Shown: positions 6,908-13,938 of the stretch, in pieces
Position numbering within the stretch: the first letter of the stretch is position 1
Layout: every line of letters starts with the position of its first letter
Assembly: GCA_017504335.1 (NCBI GenBank)
Contig: JAFVRI010000115.1
Location: 1-18,564, forward strand
DNA length: 18,564 nt
From: Clostridia bacterium
Lineage (GTDB): Bacteria; Bacillota; Clostridia; Oscillospirales; CAG-272
Direction of reading: 5' to 3'
Position numbers and translations under genes: made by a program
Notes under the pieces: generated by a model
Database searches by the model: none
Told to the model about the DNA's origin: nothing
Seen by the model: the letters and a program-made list of their open reading frames with translations, nothing else

Positions 6908-8068
6908 TCAGAAATAAAATTCGGATTTTGCGGGGCGGATGTCGGTCAGAGCGCCCGTGTAATGACGAAGGGTGTGGGGCTGATAGGGGTGTGCGAGGCA
7001 AGCCTCCTCATCGATTTCAATGCCAAGACCGGGACGGTCGGGAATGGTAATGAAGCCATCCTTGTATTCCAAGGATTCGTTGGTGACATCCTTTCTCCAC
7101 TCCACATCGGAATACATGATCTCAAGGATCTCAAAATTGGGGCAGGTTGCTGCCAGCTGCAGGGTTGCGGCATTGGCAACGGGTCCGGAGGGATTGTGAG
7201 GAGCGAATGCGATATAACGGCATTCTGCCTCGGCAGCGATCTTCTTCAGCTCCATGATACCGCCTGCGTGGGAAATATCGGGCTGGATGTAGTCGGCTGC
7301 CATCAGGTCAAACATCTTCTTATAATCCCAACGGGAGTAGAGACGCTCGCCTGCGGAAATGGCAACGGGGGATTTGTCCTTGACGGCCTTGAGGGCATCC
7401 AGATTGTCGGGAGGGGTAGGCTCCTCAAAGAACATGGGCTTGAACTGCTCCAGCTCCTTTGCGATCTTGATACCCGTAGCAATGTTGAAGCGTCCGTGAC
7501 CCTCAATCAGAAGATCCACCTTGTCGCCTACTGCCTCACGGACAGCGGCAATGTTGCGCAGAGCCTTGTCCAGATCCGCGTTGGAAATATTCAGATAGTT
7601 TTTGCCGAAGGGATCCCATTTCATGGCGGTTACGCCGCGCTGAACGGCGATCTTTGCCTTTTCACCGAATTCCTCAGGCTCCTTGGCACCCGCAAACCAG
7701 CCGTTTACGTAAATGCGAACCTTCTCATTGACCTTGCCGCCCAGCAGCTGATAAACGGGGACTCCGAGGGATTTTCCGAGAATATCCCAAAGTGCCATCT
7801 CTACCGCGGAAAGTGCGGACATGAGAACGGGTCCTCCGCGCCAGTATGCGTCGCGGTAAATGTCGTGAAAATGCTTTTCGATGGTCAGAGGATTTTTGCC
7901 AACCAAATATTCCTTAATGTGCTCTACGGCGCCAATGAGCGCCTTTTCCTTGTACTCAAGGGTTGCCTCACCTACACCCGTGATGCCCTCATCGGTATAA
8001 ACCTTGACAAAGACCCAGTTGGTGCGGAAGCAGTCTACGGCAAATGTTTTGATGTCGGTAACTTTCAT
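6908..8068 (-). CDS. Enolase-superfamily sugar-acid dehydratase (galactonate dehydratase-like)
   Basis: The 386-residue mandelate racemase/muconate lactonizing-type enzyme probably dehydrates an aldonic acid to a 2-keto-3-deoxy acid, with Mg2+. Against E. coli galactonate dehydratase as I remember it (Asp183, His185, Glu209, Glu235, His285), the motifs line up with a constant offset of 6: Glu189, His191 (IEGHGRF), Glu215 (FFEEP), Glu241 (AGERL) and His291 (APHNP). The first metal ligand is therefore Glu rather than Asp. Both histidines expected of a dehydratase are present. ATG at 8068 overlaps the stop of the upstream hydrolase in an ATGA junction, so the two are translationally coupled. The substrate stereochemistry is not readable; galactonate is only one option. 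Confidence 0.9.
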   Translation of the reverse strand: MKVTDIKTFAVDCFRTNWVFVKVYTDEGITGVGEATLEYKEKALIGAVEHIKEYLVGKNPLTIEKHFHDIYRDAYWRGGPVLMSALSAVEMALWDILGKSLGVPVYQLLGGKVNEKVRIYVNGWFAGAKEPEEFGEKAKIAVQRGVTAMKWDPFGKNYLNISNADLDKALRNIAAVREAVGDKVDLLIEGHGRFNIATGIKIAKELEQFKPMFFEEPTPPDNLDALKAVKDKSPVAISAGERLYSRWDYKKMFDLMAADYIQPDISHAGGIMELKKIAAEAECRYIAFAPHNPSGPVANAATLQLAATCPNFEILEIMYSDVEWRKDVTNESLEYKDGFITIPDRPGLGIEIDEEACLAHPYQPHTLRHYTGALTDIRPAKSEFYF

Positions 8069-8751
8069 TTCAGTTTGATCTCCTTATAAAAATTCGGTGT
8101 GATTTTGGGTTCATGGGGGAATTGGTTCAGATCAAGGTCGTCAAACAGACCGCAATGGAAGGGAACCGCGAGACGGGCTCCGCTATCCTTTACAAAACGG
8201 GCGGCATCGGTCATGTTCATGTTGTTGCCAAGACCGTTGACGGGAAGGAAGATCACGTCGATGCGCTTGGGAAGGTCGGCAAAGATCTCGGAATTGTAAA
8301 GGGTGTCGCCCGTTACGTAATAGGTCTTTCCCTCAGCAAGATCCTCAATCAGCACACCGATGGCATACGGGTCGCTATGGGTCGCCTTCACGGCGGTGAA
8401 ACGAAGATCCCCTTCGGTCCACTCTGTGTGACGGTTGAACTCCACATAATTGTGTCCGCCGCCGCAGCGTCTTGCCTTCTGCCATACCGAGGTGGGGCAG
8501 AGAACGGTCATTTTCTTTTCGGTTTTGGAAAGAAAACGGGGGGCGGTTTCGGGATCGTAATGATCCAGATGGTCGTGGGTGAAGAGCATCACATCGGGCG
8601 AGAGATCAAAGAGCGTCTCGTCCACAGGAACCCGTCTGGCGTTTTCGGGGTTAACCTTTGCCACACAGTCCGAAAGATAGGGATCGATCATGACGGTCAG
8701 CGACGGGCCTTCAAAGAGCAGTCCTGCCTGACCGAGCCAGGTGATTTTCAT
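8065..8751 (-). CDS. UlaG-like metallo-beta-lactamase-fold hydrolase (possible sugar lactonase)
   Basis: The 228-residue MBL-fold metal-dependent hydrolase belongs to the group that includes the ascorbate-6-phosphate lactonase UlaG (COG2220 type). Metal ligands are visible: THDHLDH (58-64), His125 (KATHSD), Asp149 (VTGDT) and His199 (PFHCG). The start, MKITWLGQAGLLFE, is typical of the family. Because it is the first gene of an operon with an aldonate-type dehydratase and a dehydrogenase, I infer that it opens a sugar lactone, but many relatives have unknown substrates. ATG at 8751 follows AGGAGG. The 3' end overlaps the dehydratase start by 4 bp. A divergent AraC regulator lies 114 bp upstream and is the likely controller. 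Confidence 0.85.
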   Translation of the reverse strand: MKITWLGQAGLLFEGPSLTVMIDPYLSDCVAKVNPENARRVPVDETLFDLSPDVMLFTHDHLDHYDPETAPRFLSKTEKKMTVLCPTSVWQKARRCGGGHNYVEFNRHTEWTEGDLRFTAVKATHSDPYAIGVLIEDLAEGKTYYVTGDTLYNSEIFADLPKRIDVIFLPVNGLGNNMNMTDAARFVKDSGARLAVPFHCGLFDDLDLNQFPHEPKITPNFYKEIKLK

Positions 8752-8768
8752 AAAATGATATCCTCCTC

Positions 8769-8798
8769 TTGACAGATTGTTGATTTTATTGTATTATA
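8769..8798. promoter_or_regulatory. Divergent promoter region between lactonase operon and AraC gene
   Basis: On the plus strand TTGACA (8769-8774) and TATTAT (8792-8797) are 17 bp apart and should drive the AraC gene. On the minus strand a perfect TATAAT (8798-8793) lies on the same bases and could serve the operon, but its -35 region (about 8821-8816, TATGAA) is poor, as expected of an activator-dependent promoter. Confidence 0.6.
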
Positions 8799-8865
8799 AT
8801 TCTTAGGGAAATACTTTCATAATTTTATTGTTTTTATTTGAAATATTACTGTAAAAGAGGAATAT

Positions 8866-9672
8866 ATGGAAAAAATCGTATTGCCGGAGATCGTGGCGGC
8901 GGGAATCTACAATTCTGCCCTTGCCGTCAAGGGCAGAGAGATCACTCCTACCCGCAAGACTACCATGTTCGAATTGGAGCTTCCGTTGGAGGCGGGCGGG
9001 GTCTCCTTTTTGGATCGGGAGCGTCATCCCATTGTCCCTGAGCTGGTGGTTTGCGCGAAGCCGGGTCAGTCACGTCATACCCGTGTGCCGTATAAGTGTT
9101 ATTACGTGCATATGATCGTGAAGGAGGGGGCATTGGCGGAGCTTCTGACGGATATGCCGAACTATTTCGTAACCGATCGGAGAAAGGAATATGTCAGGCT
9201 GTTTCGGGAGATCTGCCGTTTGTATGACACCAAGCTAAAATCCGATGAGATCCTTTTGCAAGGACTTCTTTTGCAGTTGATCTACGCTATGAATCGAGAA
9301 GCGAGCAGAAGTGGGCAGAGCGGTGCCAAGCACAACAATCATGCGATCATCGAAAAATCTCTTGCCTTCATCGAGGAAAATCTCACCGAGGATCTTTCCT
9401 TGGAGCGGGTCTCGGCGCACGTTTCTCTCAGTCCCATTCATTTTCACAATACCTTTAAGGCATCCACGGGCATGACCCTGCGGGATTATGTGGAAGAGGC
9501 ACGGATCAAAAAGGCGGTGAATCTTTTGGTCAGTACCGACCTGACTCTGACGAGAATCGCCTTTGAATGCGGATTTTCCAGCCAGTCCTATTTCAGCTTC
9601 GTGTTCAAGCGAAAAATGAACAAGACCCCACGGGAATATGCCCGCGAGGTCTCGGAACGGTATGATATATAA
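8866..9672 (+). CDS. AraC-family transcriptional regulator
   Basis: The 268-residue regulator has a C-terminal pair of helix-turn-helix motifs (about 178-262): SLERVSAHVSLSPIHFHNTF, then LTRIAFECGFSSQSYFSFVFKR, followed by the family's closing PREY. The N-terminal half (about 10-90) is a divergent ligand-binding domain without the clear HWH cupin signature seen in the AraC protein at 13054-13863. ATG at 8866 follows AGAGGA. It diverges from the lactonase-dehydratase-dehydrogenase operon and probably activates it in response to a pathway sugar. The gene ends one base before a long hairpin. Lack of any membrane segment or kinase domain indicates a simple one-component regulator. Confidence 0.93.
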   Translation: MEKIVLPEIVAAGIYNSALAVKGREITPTRKTTMFELELPLEAGGVSFLDRERHPIVPELVVCAKPGQSRHTRVPYKCYYVHMIVKEGALAELLTDMPNYFVTDRRKEYVRLFREICRLYDTKLKSDEILLQGLLLQLIYAMNREASRSGQSGAKHNNHAIIEKSLAFIEENLTEDLSLERVSAHVSLSPIHFHNTFKASTGMTLRDYVEEARIKKAVNLLVSTDLTLTRIAFECGFSSQSYFSFVFKRKMNKTPREYAREVSERYDI

Positions 9673-9718
9673 AAATTCAAAAGAGCGATTACCATGCGGT
9701 AACCGCTCTTTTGAATTT
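9673..9718. terminator. Bidirectional terminator between AraC and ROK kinase
   Basis: A 21-bp stem with a single mismatch (9673-9693 against 9698-9718) has a 4-nt ATGC loop. The core GAGCG-ATTACC pairs with GGTAA-CCGCTC, then TTTT on either strand. It begins right after the AraC stop and its far arm includes two bases of the ROK kinase stop codon. Confidence 0.88.
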
Positions 9719-10655
9719 ACAGCAATGCTGTTGCGATGGCGGCATAGTCGCCGATCTGATCGCCAAGCTCAGCGGGGAGGACTTGGCAGCAGCTTGCCGA
9801 AAAGGGAAGGGCTTCCCGTTCGATCTCGGCACGTGCCGACTCCCAAAGCAGCGATCGGCTTCTGGCGAAGATGCTTCCGATAACGATGCGCTCGGGATTG
9901 AGAATGTCAATGAGAAGGGAAAGCCCTTTCCCAAGATAGCTACCCGAAATGCGGAATACCTCCAAAGCGATCGGATCTCCCGCCATTGCCGCATCCGCCA
10001 CCGATTTGGCGGTTACGTCCTCGGAATTTGCACCGATCGGGTAATAAAGAGGACGGGTCGGCTGTTCATTTGCGATTTGCAAAGCCAGCTGTGCGATTCC
10101 GCCGCCACTGCAAAAGCCCTCAAAAGAGCCGATCTTTCCGTAACCGACGGGACCCGTCTCGGCAAGGCGGATATGTCCGACCTCTCCCGCATTTCCGTTG
10201 GTTCCTTCATAAAGGGTTCCGTTCAGAATGAGTCCTGCCCCCAGTCCCGTGCCAAAGGTCAGAAAGATCATGTTGTTCGTTCCTCGACCCGCACCGAACT
10301 TCCATTCCGCCACGGCACAGGCATTGGCATCGTTTTGAAGATGAGTGGGAGCACCGTAATGAGATCGGATCCTTTGAACGATCTCCACGTGATCCCATCC
10401 GGGAAGATTGGGAGGACCCAGAATGATGCCCTTCTGAGAATCCAAAGGACCGCCGCAGGAGATTCCGATGGTATCGGGGGTATGAAGAAGCAGTCCGTCT
10501 GCCAGATCCATGAGACGGTCAATTACAGCATCGGGAGATTGAGTGTGATCGGTTTTGATCTGCTTCTTTTCGAGCAGTTCGATTGTTTCTCCGTCCCAAT
10601 TTGCGGTTACTGCGGCACACTTGGTGCCGCCAATGTCAAACCCTAATAGATACAT
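9717..10655 (-). CDS. ROK-family sugar kinase
   Basis: The 312-residue ROK kinase phosphorylates a hexose with ATP in the cytoplasm. The ATP-binding motif is FDIGGTK near the N-terminus, with LQNDANA carrying the catalytic Asp and LTFGTGLGAG forming the second phosphate loop. The usual ROK zinc motif (CxCGxxGCxE) is replaced by VGYGKIGSFE after GHIRLAETGP, so zinc is probably not bound there. The ATG at 10655 is chosen because GAGG lies just upstream; the alternative GTG at 10667 overlaps the preceding stop. It directly follows the GH2 beta-mannosidase, so mannose (giving mannose 6-phosphate) or glucose is the likely substrate. That is an inference from position only. Confidence 0.92.
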   Translation of the reverse strand: MYLLGFDIGGTKCAAVTANWDGETIELLEKKQIKTDHTQSPDAVIDRLMDLADGLLLHTPDTIGISCGGPLDSQKGIILGPPNLPGWDHVEIVQRIRSHYGAPTHLQNDANACAVAEWKFGAGRGTNNMIFLTFGTGLGAGLILNGTLYEGTNGNAGEVGHIRLAETGPVGYGKIGSFEGFCSGGGIAQLALQIANEQPTRPLYYPIGANSEDVTAKSVADAAMAGDPIALEVFRISGSYLGKGLSLLIDILNPERIVIGSIFARSRSLLWESARAEIEREALPFSASCCQVLPAELGDQIGDYAAIATALL

Positions 10656-10663
10656 ATAAAACC

Positions 10664-12898
10664 TCACAGTCCGTAACGATTCATGATCTTCCGATAAAAG
10701 TCAAGGGAGAAGGGAGGGAATCCGCAAAGGTAGTGGTTGAAGCCACGCTCACCGTTTACATCCCATTCAAAGATCAGAATCTTATGCTCAGAATAATAAA
10801 CCGGCAGAGCGGTGATCAAGGTGCTTGCGTTCTCCTTGGCGGTAAATTCGCCTTCATAAAGAATCTTTTCGGTTTCGGCATCCTTGACCGTCAGATGACC
10901 GTTCTTCACGTCAAGGGTATCGTTGCAGGCATAGATGGGAAGCTTCCAGTTGACGAGCTCGTCGGCGGCAACCGTGAAGGGGGCTTGCGCACGCTTGATG
11001 TAGGAGTAGGCGATCTTCTTCTCAAAGTAATAGTCCACCACCGCATCCGAGAACTGAGGCCATCCGTCCAACAGATTCCACCAGATGATGCCCGTTTTGC
11101 GGGGGCGATTGACTCTCATTCGTTCAATGAAATACTTGTCCGCCTCGGCTTGGGAAATTTGAGAAGCAAGTACGAAGGTTTCGGGATCCTCGGGCACTCT
11201 GCCGAAGAGCTGCTTCAGATGCTCCGCCAACAGAAGAATTCGGGCAGAGTTTCCTTTTTGATCGCTGGAATGAAGCACCCATTCGGGATTGGTGATGTCA
11301 CCCCAAAGATTTTCGGAGGTGATGAATTTCTTCACCGATTCCCAAGAGGTACAGCCGTGGTAGCCCGTTTCGCTGACAAAATGGGCAAGGTTGCTCTTGT
11401 AAAATTCGCTCTTGTAATAATCGCGGGGACCCCACAGATGATCCTCAACCAATCGGGAGCCAAGCATCTGCGCCCGATAGCCTGCGCGGTATTCTTCTGC
11501 GGAAATATAGGGGGAGCTTGGCAGATAAGGTCTGCCGATGTCGTTCAGCTCCACGCACTTAGGAAGAACTTCACGAGTCAGAGGATTGGTGTTGGGGTTG
11601 TATTCGGGGCGGGCACAGGAGTCGATCTCATTGTCTCCGCACCAAACGACCAAAGAGGGATGGTTGCGCAGCTTGCGAATGATGAAGGTGGCTTCCTTTT
11701 CCAGTGCTTTCTTGAACTCCTCGGTCTCGGGAGGATAGACACATGCCATGGCGAAATCCTGCCAGACCATGATTCCATTTCTATCACAGAAATCGAAGAA
11801 TTTGTGATCCTCATATACGTTACCGCCCCAACAGCGGACGATGTTGCATCCGATGTCCTTGAGTAACTCCAAAGCTCGGTCCAGTCTCTCCGCATCACGG
11901 GAGTGAAAGGCGTCTAAGGGAACCCAGTTGGTACCCTTGCACATGACCTCGACACCGTTCACAAGGAAACGAAATTGTCCCTCGTCATTGCCGAACGAAG
12001 GTCTGCGATCCAATACCACATCACGAATGCCGAAGGAGAAGGACTCTTCGTGAATCAGCTTGCCCGCCTTATAAATGCGGAGAAATCCGTCATATACGTT
12101 GGGTTCGCCGTAGCCGTAGGGAAACCATTTTTTGGGATTTGGAATGGAAAATGTCAGCTGACCGAATTTTTTAAGATCGGAAAAACGAGCCTCGAATTGG
12201 CTGTCCTCTCCGCAAGAACCCACCAGTTCCAGTTCCGCATCCGCAAGATCGCGGAAATCGCAGGCGAGGGTGTAGAAAAAGCGGATCTGATTGCGGAAGA
12301 ATCGGAAGAAGGTCTGGGTGGGATAGATGGCATCCCGAACCTCCAAGCGAACCTCGCGCCAAAGCCCCGCCGTAACGGCGCGGGGCATAATATCCCAGCC
12401 GTAGGAGTGATTGGGCTTGCGCAAATAGCGCTTTTCGTATCTGCCGTGGCTGTCGGTGAGCATTTTCAGGGTGTAATCCTTGTCCTGCGCCTCTACAAGA
12501 GCGGAACGGAGATGAACGGTCAGGGTGTTTTCTCCCTCCTTCAAATATCCGTCCAAGCAAAATTCATGGGCAATGAACATATTGTCACTCTCACCGATTT
12601 TCACACCGTTGAGAAAATACTCAGCAAGGCAGTCCACACCTTCGAAGACGAGAAATACGTTCTTCTTTTCAGCGGGAGCGGTGAAGCTACGTTCGTACCA
12701 CCATTCATAATCCTCGAACCTCTCGGTCTCGAGAATGTTTTCGCCCATATAAAGATCAGCGGGCAGATAGCCCTCGCGGGAAAGATCCAGCTGAACACAG
12801 CCGGGTACCGTGGCGGACAGATTGAGAAGAGGATCTTCTTCGATTCCTTGCCGTTTGCCACGCAGATGCCATATACCGTTGAGAGATTGTGTTATCAT
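10664..12898 (-). CDS. GH2 beta-mannosidase
   Basis: The 744-residue glycoside hydrolase family 2 enzyme is of the beta-mannosidase branch. An N-terminal jelly-roll domain (about 1-185) is followed by immunoglobulin-like sandwich domains and a TIM barrel. The barrel shows GTNWVPLDAF (322-331), VRCWGGNVYEDHKFFDFCD (354-372), acid/base Glu424 in VVWCGDNE and nucleophile Glu510 in FVSETGYHG. The beta-mannosidase branch is favoured by RCWGGN and WCGDNE; beta-galactosidase or glucuronidase is less likely. It is somewhat shorter than the usual 800-850 residues at the C-terminus. ATG at 12898 has a perfect AGGAGGT 5 bp upstream. There is no signal peptide, so the enzyme acts on imported mannosides. 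It is cotranscribed with the ROK kinase. Confidence 0.92.
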   Translation of the reverse strand: MITQSLNGIWHLRGKRQGIEEDPLLNLSATVPGCVQLDLSREGYLPADLYMGENILETERFEDYEWWYERSFTAPAEKKNVFLVFEGVDCLAEYFLNGVKIGESDNMFIAHEFCLDGYLKEGENTLTVHLRSALVEAQDKDYTLKMLTDSHGRYEKRYLRKPNHSYGWDIMPRAVTAGLWREVRLEVRDAIYPTQTFFRFFRNQIRFFYTLACDFRDLADAELELVGSCGEDSQFEARFSDLKKFGQLTFSIPNPKKWFPYGYGEPNVYDGFLRIYKAGKLIHEESFSFGIRDVVLDRRPSFGNDEGQFRFLVNGVEVMCKGTNWVPLDAFHSRDAERLDRALELLKDIGCNIVRCWGGNVYEDHKFFDFCDRNGIMVWQDFAMACVYPPETEEFKKALEKEATFIIRKLRNHPSLVVWCGDNEIDSCARPEYNPNTNPLTREVLPKCVELNDIGRPYLPSSPYISAEEYRAGYRAQMLGSRLVEDHLWGPRDYYKSEFYKSNLAHFVSETGYHGCTSWESVKKFITSENLWGDITNPEWVLHSSDQKGNSARILLLAEHLKQLFGRVPEDPETFVLASQISQAEADKYFIERMRVNRPRKTGIIWWNLLDGWPQFSDAVVDYYFEKKIAYSYIKRAQAPFTVAADELVNWKLPIYACNDTLDVKNGHLTVKDAETEKILYEGEFTAKENASTLITALPVYYSEHKILIFEWDVNGERGFNHYLCGFPPFSLDFYRKIMNRYGL

Positions 12899-12926
12899 TG
12901 TATACCTCCTAGCGCTTGTTATCACC

Positions 12927-12955
12927 ATTATAACGCATGGAAGAGATGCTTTCTA
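12927..12955 (-). promoter_or_regulatory. Promoter of the beta-mannosidase operon with a small palindrome
   Basis: On the minus strand TATAAT (12932-12927) is 17 bp from TAGAAA (12955-12950), a 4/6 match to the -35 consensus. GTTAT-N7-ATAAC (12918-12934) covers the -10 box and the start site and may be an operator. Confidence 0.55.
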
Positions 12956-12996
12956 CTGATATAACAGAAAAAACAAACGGAATTTTCGGATTATTC

Positions 12997-13025
12997 TTTA
13001 CAAAACCAAATTTATCATGTATAAT
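12997..13025 (+). promoter_or_regulatory. Promoter of the third AraC regulator
   Basis: TTTACA (12997-13002) and a perfect TATAAT (13020-13025) are 17 bp apart. AGGAGGG follows just before the ATG at 13054. Unlike the other two AraC modules, this promoter is about 40 bp away from the divergent operon promoter rather than overlapping it. Confidence 0.75.
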
Positions 13026-13053
13026 GGACTTGATTCAAAGATAGGAGGGTGAA

Positions 13054-13863
13054 ATGAGACCGAAGGAATATCAACGATTGCGTGTGCCTAAGGGGAAGCA
13101 CTTGGTGGTGGAGGAGCATACGGTCGAGAAGGATTTCCCCATTCATTGGCACAGCTTTTTTGAGATCGAAATCCTTTTGTCGGGATCGGGAAGAAGTAGG
13201 GTCAACGACGTGACCTATGAAATGACCGAGTATCCCGTGTTTCTTTTGACCTCTACCGATTTTCACGATCTGGAGGTGGATCGGTTTACCCGACTGCTCA
13301 ATGTTACCTTTGACGAGGAAATGATCGATGAGAAGGATTTGGCACTGTTGATGTCGCAGCATACCGAGCGGGCGTACGCAATGGATGAAGAAGACTATGA
13401 GCGGATTGTTAAGGCGGCGGAGCTTTTGCTGCATGAATACAGGATCGACGGCGATTGCCAAAAGCCGTTGCTTCAATATCTTTTGCGGTGCATTCTCCGA
13501 CAAAATTATTCGAACGATGCCTCCCTTGGCGGGGAACAAAGCCGAGGGATCAAGAGAGCCATTATGTACATGGAGCTTCATTTTCGGGAGCCTGTTTCTC
13601 TGGAACGATTGGCGGCGGAGGCGGGGTACCACCCGTCCTATTTCAGCGAGCTGTTTCGCCGTGTGACGGGGGAAGGGTATCTCGCCATGCTCACAAGACT
13701 TCGCCTGAGTCATGCCAAAGCTCTGCTTGCCAACGGTTTTTCGGTCTCCGATGCCTGCTTTTTGTCGGGCTTCGGTTCACTCTCCCAGTTCGGTTCCGTG
13801 TTCAAAGCCCAATGCGGTATGTCCCCGGGGCAGTATCGGAAGGCGCAAGGGCATTTTAAATAA
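13054..13863 (+). CDS. AraC-family transcriptional regulator with cupin domain
   Basis: The 269-residue regulator has an N-terminal cupin sensor (about 20-80) with the sugar-binding signature PIHWHSFFEIEILLSGSG (29-46). Its C-terminal DNA-binding domain (about 180-263) reads SLERLAAEAGYHPSYFSELF and then VSDACFLSGFGSLSQFGSVFK, closing with SPGQYRK. ATG at 13054 is preceded by AGGAGGG. It diverges from the beta-mannosidase/ROK kinase operon, with 155 bp between starts, and is its likely regulator. It is a different paralogue from the regulator at 8866, with a recognisable HWH metal/sugar-binding cupin. A strong terminator follows within 5 bp of the stop codon. Confidence 0.94.
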   Translation: MRPKEYQRLRVPKGKHLVVEEHTVEKDFPIHWHSFFEIEILLSGSGRSRVNDVTYEMTEYPVFLLTSTDFHDLEVDRFTRLLNVTFDEEMIDEKDLALLMSQHTERAYAMDEEDYERIVKAAELLLHEYRIDGDCQKPLLQYLLRCILRQNYSNDASLGGEQSRGIKRAIMYMELHFREPVSLERLAAEAGYHPSYFSELFRRVTGEGYLAMLTRLRLSHAKALLANGFSVSDACFLSGFGSLSQFGSVFKAQCGMSPGQYRKAQGHFK

Positions 13864-13867
13864 AAAG

Positions 13868-13907
13868 CTGATCTACGTACTACTTTAGTATGTAGATCAG
13901 TTTTTTT
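13868..13907. terminator. Bidirectional terminator between AraC and lipoprotein protease
   Basis: A 15-bp stem with one G-T wobble (13868-13882 against 13886-13900) has a 3-nt loop and seven T's (13901-13907). On the minus strand the tail reads CTTTTTATTTA, so it also serves the convergent lipoprotein gene. Confidence 0.88.
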
Positions 13908-13938
13908 AGAATACGAAAAATATTATAGATACGAGAAT

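Noticed and set aside
6884..8089. 401-codon open frame antisense to the dehydratase gene
   Set aside because: The minus-strand gene has all catalytic residues and coupled neighbours; the antisense frame has no motif and begins inside the start region of the SDR.
11975..12964. 329-codon open frame antisense to the beta-mannosidase
   Set aside because: It lies opposite a gene with intact GH2 motifs and a perfect ribosome binding site; no domain is seen in the antisense translation.
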